Origin: Candidatus Bathyarchaeota archaeon | GTDB taxonomy: Archaea > Thermoproteota > Bathyarchaeia > Bathyarchaeales > Bathyarchaeaceae | DNA: 5,701 nt | Direction of reading: 5' to 3' | Assembly: GCA_029881555.1 (NCBI GenBank) | Contig: JAOUMI010000044.1 | Coordinates: 1 to 5,701 of the forward strand | Shown here: positions 1 to 4,846 of the stretch, piece by piece | How the letters are laid out: each line of letters begins with the position of its first letter | Numbering within the stretch: position 1 is the first letter of the stretch | Program-made: the position numbers and the translations under genes | Notes under the pieces: generated by a model | The model's input: only the letters and a program-made list of their open reading frames with translations | What the model was told of the DNA's origin: nothing | The model's database searches: none

Positions 1-1971
1 CAAGCGGGAAACGGCCTCGGCTAAGCGATCAACCGAGCCGTCCTCCCTTCCCAAACTCTCGGTTGGCTCGTCAAGGAGAAGCGTGTAGAGGCCGTGTCCT
101 GTTCTCGACTGCATGATAAGCTGGCCGAGGCCGACGCGGTACGCAAACGCCAGAAGCGTTCTTTCTCCGCCTGAGAGATTTGAAACGTCCCGTTCAAATC
201 CCTCCTCGCTTCTTACGAGGGGGCTGTAAGTTTCATCGATCTTGACCATTAGCGTGGGTCCCGCCTCTTCAATGAGTCCGTCCAAAACTTGCTGAACCAC
301 CCGCTGCAGGTAGGTGACGAATTCGCTTCGCAGTCTGGGTTGAATGCTTCTGTAGGCGCCTCGTATTCCCTCCATGATTTCGAGGAGTCTTTTGGTCTTC
401 TCCATCCGTTTAACCTTTTGTTGCGCGTGGTCTAAACGCTCCTTAAGCTCGTCCATTCTCGACATCAGGTCTTTCTTTCGACTTTCCACGGTTTCGAGTC
501 TATGCTTTACGTTGGAATACTGCGTGAAGGTCTCGTCTCGAAGCTTTCGTGCAGTTTCAAGTTCAGTGATGTCGAATTTGGTCATTTCTGAGCGTACAGT
601 GCTAAGCTGGTCTCGAAACATCTTTTCCTGTCGTTGTTTTTCCTCAAATTCCGCTGAGAGGTTTTTAAAGGATTCGTGTTCCTCGGCAACTCGCCTATTC
701 AGTTCCCCCATCTGGGGGGCGAGCGACTGTAGATTCAAGACGACGAAGTCGACAACGCTTCGCAGCCTTTCCAGCTCATCGAGGTTTTTCCGAAGCTCAC
801 CAAGTGTTCTTTCACCCTCAGCGTTTTCTTCGTGGAGACGCTCAAGGAGACTCTTTTTGTATTCCCCGGTGAGGTCTTGGAGGCACAGCGGGCATTTGCT
901 TTCGGTTGTTAGGCTCGAGATGCGCCTTTGGGATGTTAGCATCTCCTTTTTCACTGCCTCTTGTTCGCCTCCGGCGCTCGTTATCTGCTTCTCCAACGCC
1001 ACAAGGTACTTCCTGAGTTCCTCAGTGGTTTGATCGGTTTTCAGCTCTTCTTCCCCGAGTCTGTTTCGATGAGACTTCTCCTGAGCCTCCATGGATTTCA
1101 GTCGTTCTTTAAAGTCTCTGATCGTAAGCTTCTTTCGTTCAATTTCGTCTGCCAACCTCGCAGAAGCGTCTTCAATATTGGTGATGTTTGTCTGCAGTTG
1201 AGCTTCTCGTTTCCCCAACTCCTCGGTTTGTTTCCTCAAGTCTTCTAGGCTCTGAAGACGAGAAGTTGTTTCACGAAAAGCGGCTTCGGCGTGGGTGAAC
1301 TTTTCCCTTAGGTCTCCAAGTTCGACTTCTGTTAGCGAAAACTCTTCAACCGATTTGTTGTAGTCAGCCTGAAGCTTTTCCATCCCTACCACATCGAAAT
1401 CGCGTTCGTAGGCTTTCTTTTCACCTTCATATTCCCTTTGAAACCCGGCTAAATTGCTCCACGCCGCCTCGTAGTCGGAAAGTCTGAAAAGTTGATCCAG
1501 CCTCTTCTGGCGCTCTCGGGGGGTCGCGTTAAGCAGTTCCTTTAACCGTTCTTGCCTCATCCATACGACTTCTCGGAATAGTTCCTTGTCTAGGCCAGTT
1601 ATCGCCTCGAACTGTTCAGCGACCGCCTCGCCCTTTACGCTGGCGATTAGCTTATCTTCCTCAAAGAGTTTGAGTTGCTCCTTATCCTGGCTGATGCCTC
1701 CTCCTTTTCTTCGCAGGACCCTACGGAGCGTGTAGGTTTTTCCGCCGTGAACAAACTTCACAGTAACCTTGCCGCTGTCCTCCCCATCCCGAAGGAGGTA
1801 ATTGTAGCTTCTGCCAAGCGGGTCTCCGAAGAGGGCGAAGTCGATGGCGTAGAGGATGCTGGACTTCCCACACCCTAAGCCGCCTACGAGGCAGTTGAAG
1901 CCTCTGGCAAAAGGAACTGCTGTTTTGACATGGGATCGAATGTTTTCTAGTTGCACAGCCTCAATTCTCAC
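1..1971 (-). CDS. rad50: DNA double-strand break repair ATPase Rad50 (C-terminus cut by the window edge)
   Basis: This is the ATPase of the Mre11-Rad50 DNA-end processing complex; it binds and tethers DNA ends and gates the Mre11 nuclease. I translated 657 codons with no stop, running off the left edge. The N-terminal lobe has Walker A GGLGCGKS at residues 30-37 and a Q-loop Gln at about 140 (WMRQERLKELL). Long, charged, heptad-like coiled-coil arms (about 175-355 and 370-540) flank the zinc hook CPLC at 360-363. The C-terminal lobe has the ABC signature LSGGERTLLAF from 599 and Walker B LLLDEPTESLG with the catalytic pair D634-E635. Only about 35-40 residues should be missing, giving roughly 695, against about 880 in Pyrococcus, so the arms are short. 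The GTG start lies inside the end of mre11 (11-base overlap) behind a GGAGGAG site, and MRIEAVQLENIRSH fits the family N-terminus. Oddities: Leu replaces the usual Walker A Asn, and Gly641 replaces the usual D-loop Asp. Bacterial SbcC is the main alternative name; the context favours archaeal Rad50. Confidence 0.95.
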   Translation of the reverse strand, partial: MRIEAVQLENIRSHVKTAVPFARGFNCLVGGLGCGKSSILYAIDFALFGDPLGRSYNYLLRDGEDSGKVTVKFVHGGKTYTLRRVLRRKGGGISQDKEQLKLFEEDKLIASVKGEAVAEQFEAITGLDKELFREVVWMRQERLKELLNATPRERQKRLDQLFRLSDYEAAWSNLAGFQREYEGEKKAYERDFDVVGMEKLQADYNKSVEEFSLTEVELGDLREKFTHAEAAFRETTSRLQSLEDLRKQTEELGKREAQLQTNITNIEDASARLADEIERKKLTIRDFKERLKSMEAQEKSHRNRLGEEELKTDQTTEELRKYLVALEKQITSAGGEQEAVKKEMLTSQRRISSLTTESKCPLCLQDLTGEYKKSLLERLHEENAEGERTLGELRKNLDELERLRSVVDFVVLNLQSLAPQMGELNRRVAEEHESFKNLSAEFEEKQRQEKMFRDQLSTVRSEMTKFDITELETARKLRDETFTQYSNVKHRLETVESRKKDLMSRMDELKERLDHAQQKVKRMEKTKRLLEIMEGIRGAYRSIQPRLRSEFVTYLQRVVQQVLDGLIEEAGPTLMVKIDETYSPLVRSEEGFERDVSNLSGGERTLLAFAYRVGLGQLIMQSRTGHGLYTLLLDEPTESLGREDGSVDRLAEAVSRL

Positions 1972-3169
1972 CTGAAAACTCCTCCAGCGCTTCCTTTACC
2001 TTAGTCTCTTCCTTTCTCACCAAAGGCTCGATAAGGTCCACGGCGAGTCGGGCGACCTTTTCCGATTCCTCCCGAGCGTATCGCTCCAAGAAAATTTCAA
2101 GAAAGTACTCGAAAGCCTTTGTCTTGAGGTCTTTAAGTTCGCCCTCAAATATGGAGCGGATAACCTCTTCGGGAACATTGGTTTGTGTCAGTTGAAGAAG
2201 CGGACGCACAAGGAGCGCCTTCTCCGCGGCACTTCTGACTCTTGCGAGGTCAACCTCCCAACGCCCAGCTTCTGCAGGCAACACTCCCCGCAGCACGGGA
2301 ATTATCACTGCTCCGGCTTCGTCAGCTTCCCTCACGAGTTGCGCCGCCTTCTCCGTGATCTTTGAGGGAGTCGAGCCGCTGTATTCGTGGTCTAGAATGA
2401 TGAAGCGGCGGGGGGTTTCGAGTTTGATGCGGTGGAGCTTGGGAGCGCCTTTCTCATTGACTTCCACATGATAGAAGCCCTTCTCAACCTTGGCGTCCTC
2501 GTAGCTCACGGTTTCGGGGCACCCGCTGTAGACGAGGAGCCCCTTCTTGAATGGACCCGTGCTCGGGACGTGAATGTGACCACCCGCGTAATAGTTGAAA
2601 CCTTCAGGGAGGAGTTCGGGTCGAGCCTCTGCCTCCATTTGAGGATGACTCACGCTTGGAATGTCCAAGGCCATGTGAAAAACAAAGATGTTGAAGAGGG
2701 AAGAGTCGGGTGTTGGCTTGTTTTCCTCCAAAAAAATAGGCAGCTGCTCCTCAGTTCTTTGCTTGGTTCGAAAGTTGGGAACTCCGTAAACATAACAGCT
2801 CTCGTTTCGCCAACAAGCTCCTTCATGGCGGGGCAGATGATGAATCAGGCCGGCGCTGTCAAGCGGGGTAAGAATGGTGCCCGTGATCAAGTTGGGCGCA
2901 GAGTCGTGGGAACCGTCCACGGTCAGCACGGGTATCCCGGCGTCTCTAAGCCGTCTGAAATTGGTTATAGCGTTTTCTAGGGTGGTGTTGGATGGACGGG
3001 CGTGCTGAAAAAGGTCTCCCGCGATAATCATGAACCCCGGCTTCAGCTCAACGGTTTTGTCCACCACCTCTCGAAACGCTGCGTTGAAGTCTTCACGTCG
3101 AGCATCTGAATTGTACTGCGCGTAGCCCAAGTGCAGGTCAGCCACATGGACGAAACTGAAAGGTTTCAC
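1961..3169 (-). CDS. mre11: DNA double-strand break repair nuclease Mre11
   Basis: This is a calcineurin-like metallophosphoesterase, the Mn-dependent exo/endonuclease partner of Rad50. From the GTG at 3169 it is 402 residues. Phosphoesterase motifs in order are DLHLG (D11, H13), GDLFQ (D52), GSHD (S87, H88, D89), FVFHMAL (H165) and GGHIH (H198, H200). The spacing D11-H13-D52-87-H88 is exactly that of Pyrococcus Mre11 (D8, H10, D49, N84, H85) shifted by three. This supports the GTG start over the in-frame TTG at 3208, which would add 13 residues; a GGAGGAG site six bases upstream of the GTG also supports it. A capping domain follows (about 245-330), then a helical C-terminal region (about 330-400) rich in Glu, Lys and Leu, where the Rad50 coiled-coil base normally binds. 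The usual metal-ligand Asn is Ser87. The gene overlaps rad50 by 11 bases and is first in the operon. A related archaeal exonuclease of the SbcD type is the only serious alternative. Confidence 0.93.
   Translation of the reverse strand: MKPFSFVHVADLHLGYAQYNSDARREDFNAAFREVVDKTVELKPGFMIIAGDLFQHARPSNTTLENAITNFRRLRDAGIPVLTVDGSHDSAPNLITGTILTPLDSAGLIHHLPRHEGACWRNESCYVYGVPNFRTKQRTEEQLPIFLEENKPTPDSSLFNIFVFHMALDIPSVSHPQMEAEARPELLPEGFNYYAGGHIHVPSTGPFKKGLLVYSGCPETVSYEDAKVEKGFYHVEVNEKGAPKLHRIKLETPRRFIILDHEYSGSTPSKITEKAAQLVREADEAGAVIIPVLRGVLPAEAGRWEVDLARVRSAAEKALLVRPLLQLTQTNVPEEVIRSIFEGELKDLKTKAFEYFLEIFLERYAREESEKVARLAVDLIEPLVRKEETKVKEALEEFSGEN
1979..1985 (-). promoter_or_regulatory. Shine-Dalgarno site of rad50
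   Basis: The minus strand reads GGAGGAG, then seven bases (TTTTCAG), then the rad50 GTG at 1971. The site lies inside the last codons of mre11, so rad50 translation is probably coupled to that of mre11. It supports the GTG start, which would otherwise be uncertain because no ATG is present nearby. Confidence 0.8.
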
Positions 3170-3175
3170 TGATGT

Positions 3176-3182
3176 CTCCTCC
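3176..3182 (-). promoter_or_regulatory. Shine-Dalgarno site that decides the mre11 start
   Basis: The minus strand reads GGAGGAG followed by six bases (ACATCA) and GTG at 3169. The seven-base core is identical to the one before rad50, with nearly the same spacing. It favours the GTG at 3169 over the upstream in-frame TTG at 3208, which has no comparable site. Confidence 0.8.
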
Positions 3183-3227
3183 GCTCTTATCACTCTCTGA
3201 CTTTTCAAACTTTAGTGTGTCGAGTGC

Positions 3228-3240
3228 TTTTTAAAATTGA
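3228..3240 (-). promoter_or_regulatory. Possible TATA box of the mre11-rad50 operon
   Basis: Read on the minus strand the stretch is TCAATTTTAAAAA, an AT-only core in a setting of mixed composition. If it is a TATA box, transcription would begin about 25 bases downstream, near 3205-3210, leaving a leader of roughly 35-40 bases that contains the GGAGGAG site. The match to the archaeal consensus is loose and the surrounding region is generally AT-rich, so this is a tentative call. Confidence 0.3.
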
Positions 3241-3326
3241 GTGTAGAAGAGATTGGCCTTAAAGTAGTTAAAGCCGAAATCTTAGAAAAGTTTCTTGTAG
3301 ATCTCTTGGAAAGAGAAAGAATCTAA
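3237..3326 (+). other. Short reading frame of 29 codons, possible gene fragment
   Basis: From a TTG the plus strand encodes 29 residues beginning LSVEEIGLKVVKAEILEKF and ending in LERERI before a TAA. The peptide is amphipathic and helix-like, rich in Glu, Lys, Leu and Val, with a codon pattern that looks coding. It has no good ribosome binding site and lies partly under the proposed mre11 promoter. A shift of one base backward near 3317 would join it to the next short frame, so the two may be pieces of one decayed gene. It may also be chance. No function can be assigned. Confidence 0.15.
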
Positions 3327-3328
3327 TC

Positions 3329-3439
3329 TTGAACTTCGAAAAACAGGAAGCGTTTCTGGACGCGATTGAGGACCCTCGTCGATTAAGGATTTTGTTAGCA
3401 TTATAGAAATCTAATGAAGAGTTGACGGTACACAACTCT
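3329..3439 (+). pseudogene. Possible remnant of a winged-helix (ArsR-like) regulator, interrupted by TAG
   Basis: A TTG-initiated frame encodes 25 residues starting LNFEKQEAFL and continuing DAIEDPRRLRILLAL, then stops at TAG (3404-3406). The pattern 'leu-x-ala-ile-x-asp-pro-x-arg-arg-leu-arg-ile-leu' is very like the first helix of ArsR-type winged-helix DNA-binding domains. After the TAG the same frame continues KSNEELTVHNSIQKW, and 'EELTV' is what such domains often carry next, so the TAG sits inside the apparent homology. Beyond about 3440 the similarity fades in all three frames. The simplest reading is a decayed regulator; stop-codon readthrough or coincidence are alternatives. The call rests on recognising a short motif only. 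Confidence 0.3.
3418..3439. repeat. Perfect 7-bp inverted repeat (AGAGTTG / CAACTCT)
   Basis: AGAGTTG at 3418-3424 is followed, after the eight-base spacer ACGGTACA, by its exact reverse complement CAACTCT at 3433-3439. The element lies about 115-135 bases upstream of the oxidoreductase ATG and about 250 upstream of mre11. It could be an operator for a dimeric regulator or a hairpin in a transcript. No run of T follows directly, so a terminator is less likely. Confidence 0.5.
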
Positions 3440-3500
3440 ATCCAAAAATGGTATTTTGGAGACAAAACTTGGAGCATGCCTATTTCAATCGTTGCGCGTA

Positions 3501-3530
3501 TCAAAGAATTTAAATTCAAGAATAAAATAC
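3501..3530 (+). promoter_or_regulatory. Likely promoter of the saccharopine dehydrogenase-like gene
   Basis: Two AT-rich candidate TATA boxes lie just upstream of the gene: TTTAAATT at 3509-3516, preceded by purine-rich CAAAGAA that could serve as a BRE, and ATAAAATA at 3522-3529. Using the usual archaeal spacing of about 26-27 bases from TATA centre to start site, the first would start transcription near 3540 and the second near 3553, that is at the ATG itself. Either way the message would have a very short leader or none, which fits the absence of a Shine-Dalgarno sequence. Confidence 0.4.
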
Positions 3531-3553
3531 GCATCTTACTCTACGGGATGCAT

Positions 3554-4759
3554 ATGAAAATCTTGATTGTGGGGATCGGAGTTCAAGGGTCGGTGATTGC
3601 CACAGAGATGGTTAAGAGTCCGGAAGTGTCCGAGGTTAGACTTTCCGATATAGATTTAGGAAAAGCTGAACGACTGGCAGACAGATTGAAGAGCGAAAAA
3701 GTGTGCACCTACCGTGTTGATGCAAACAAGCCTGACGATCTACTGAAGGCTGCTAAAGGAATGAATGTAGTGATAAATGCAACTGTACCGATATTTAACT
3801 TGAAGATAATGAACGCGGCTCTAAGGAGCGGAGCATGTTACCAAGACCTCGCTTTGGGAAGCCCCCCTCCCTTCGAGGAAGCTCTTTCAAACGAACTAGA
3901 GCTCAGTTACAAATTCAAAGATGCTGGGCTAACTGCTCTAATAAACACCGGAACTTCGCCAGGAATAACGAATGCTGTTGCAAAGTATGCTGCTGATAGG
4001 CTTGACCAAGTAGATGAAATACGGATGAGATGGTTCGGCAGTACGGAAAGCAAGGAATACATTTCACTGTGGTCTCCAGAAACTATGTGGCTCGACATGG
4101 AACTAAAACCAATAGTGTATGAAAATGGAGAACTTAAAAAAGTCCCTCCCTTCAGCGGAGAGGAAGTGTATAAGTTTCCCGACCCAGTTGGTTTACAAAC
4201 AGTCGTTCATCATCACCATGAAGACGTTTTAACGCTTTCACGCTTCATCAAGGGCGTAAAGTATGTGGATTTTAAGGCTGGGGGTCTTCACAATGTGGTA
4301 GCTAAAGCTGTGATTCAGCTTGGACTGTTAAGTGATAAACCTATAGAAATTAATGGTGTCGAAGTGGCTCCTGTAAAGGTCCTCATCTCTTTGACTCCTC
4401 CTACTCCATCAATGGAAGAGATTGAAAAGAAAATCAAAGCAGGCATTTTGGTTGATGAACAAGAATATTTTGTACAGGAAGTTATTGGACATAGAGAAGG
4501 TAAAGAAGCGCGTTTCATCTTTCACTGGTCTAGCAACCTCCATGAAGCGCAGAGAAGAATACCTGGCGCAACTGCCTTGTCCTATATGACGGGCATTCCA
4601 GCCGCAATTTTTGCCAAGATGATTGGCAGAGGGGAGATAAAAGCCACAGGGGTTATTCCCCCCGAATGTCTGGAGTCAGAAGCGATAAAAGCATTCTTTG
4701 CAGAACTAGCTGAAAAAGGTATAGTAATACATGAAAGAGTCGAAACGCGCTTAGCTTGA
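3554..4759 (+). CDS. Saccharopine dehydrogenase-like (lysine dehydrogenase-like) NAD(P)-dependent oxidoreductase
   Basis: This is a predicted cytosolic amino-acid oxidoreductase of the saccharopine/lysine dehydrogenase superfamily; the exact substrate cannot be read from sequence. From the ATG at 3554 it is 401 residues, normal for the family. The N-terminal Rossmann domain has MKILIVGIGVQGS (G7, G9, G12) and an acidic residue at the end of strand two (D32 in LSDID), which may favour NAD over NADP. Family motifs include VINATVP (73-79), NTGTSPGITN (131-140), a substrate domain with LTLSRFIKGVKYVDFKAGG (226-244), and the C-terminal block SYMTGIPAAIFAKMIGRGEI with GVIPPECL (343-373), as in lysine 6-dehydrogenases and saccharopine reductases. 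Residues 219-222 are four histidines. The start places MKILIVG at the N-terminus; ATG at 3548 is an equal in-frame alternative. The open frame reaches back to 3422, but those residues have no family resemblance. Third codon positions are AT-richer than in mre11-rad50. It faces the SIS gene convergently, with no operon partner in view. Confidence 0.85.
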   Translation: MKILIVGIGVQGSVIATEMVKSPEVSEVRLSDIDLGKAERLADRLKSEKVCTYRVDANKPDDLLKAAKGMNVVINATVPIFNLKIMNAALRSGACYQDLALGSPPPFEEALSNELELSYKFKDAGLTALINTGTSPGITNAVAKYAADRLDQVDEIRMRWFGSTESKEYISLWSPETMWLDMELKPIVYENGELKKVPPFSGEEVYKFPDPVGLQTVVHHHHEDVLTLSRFIKGVKYVDFKAGGLHNVVAKAVIQLGLLSDKPIEINGVEVAPVKVLISLTPPTPSMEEIEKKIKAGILVDEQEYFVQEVIGHREGKEARFIFHWSSNLHEAQRRIPGATALSYMTGIPAAIFAKMIGRGEIKATGVIPPECLESEAIKAFFAELAEKGIVIHERVETRLA

Positions 4760-4780
4760 AAGTTCGATAAGTTGAGTTTT

Positions 4781-4801
4781 CAGCGAGCATTAAGCTCACT
4801 G
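4781..4801. terminator. Imperfect hairpin between convergent genes
   Basis: CAGcGAGC-ATTAA-GCTCaCTG can fold into a stem of four plus three base pairs with one mismatch and a five-base loop. It sits 22 bases past the oxidoreductase stop, in the gap between convergent genes, where a bidirectional stop signal would be useful. It is not followed by a T run on the plus strand, so its role in termination is uncertain. The TTTT at 4777-4780 just before it may matter more in archaea, where short T tracts alone can terminate. Confidence 0.3.
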
Positions 4802-4809
4802 CGCGCGCA

Positions 4810-4827
4810 GGGGAAGAAAAAGAAGCC
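4810..4827 (-). terminator. T-rich tract downstream of the SIS gene
   Basis: On the minus strand this reads GGCTTCTTTTTCTTCCCC, a pyrimidine tract with five consecutive T, about 20 bases past the SIS gene stop at 4847. Archaeal RNA polymerase can terminate at such T tracts without a hairpin. The weaker hairpin at 4781-4801 lies further downstream on the same strand. Confidence 0.4.
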
Positions 4828-4846
4828 TTTAGCTTTTCAATAGTTT

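Larger units (their letters stand above)
3170..3553. other. Divergent intergenic region between mre11 and the oxidoreductase gene
   Basis: This 384-base stretch separates divergently transcribed genes and is clearly more AT-rich than mre11-rad50. It contains candidate promoters for both sides, a perfect inverted repeat at 3418-3439, and two short protein-like reading frames on the plus strand (3237-3326 and 3329-3406). No tRNA-like cloverleaf, tandem repeat or insertion-sequence end was seen. The mre11 leader with its ribosome binding site occupies the left end. Confidence 0.7.

Noticed and set aside
374..1248. Long plus-strand open frames opposite rad50 (219 and 95 codons)
   Set aside because: They are antisense to the rad50 coiled coil, are extremely rich in Ser, Arg, Phe and Leu as expected from reversed Glu/Lys codons, and have no domain resemblance or ribosome binding site.
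1675..1878. 67-codon plus-strand frame opposite the rad50 N-terminus
   Set aside because: Antisense shadow of the Walker A region; no recognisable motif.
2183..2980. Plus-strand frames of 60 and 182 codons opposite mre11
   Set aside because: mre11 on the minus strand has all phosphoesterase motifs in order; the opposite frames have no domain signal.
3268..3534. 88-codon minus-strand frame in the intergenic region
   Set aside because: Rich in Phe, Leu, Ser and Asn as expected of AT-rich non-coding DNA, with no Shine-Dalgarno sequence and no recognisable motif. The plus-strand reading is more protein-like.
3422..3547. N-terminal extension of the oxidoreductase from the TTG at 3422
   Set aside because: The extra 42-44 residues do not resemble the family, the Rossmann strand starts right after the ATG at 3554, and the TTG lies inside the inverted repeat and upstream of the likely TATA boxes.
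3907..4518. Minus-strand frames of 63 and 67 codons opposite the oxidoreductase
   Set aside because: Shadows of a well-supported coding gene; no motif seen.
4799..4809. GCGCGCGC run as a possible Z-DNA or repeat element
   Set aside because: Only about four dinucleotide units; too short to claim a function.
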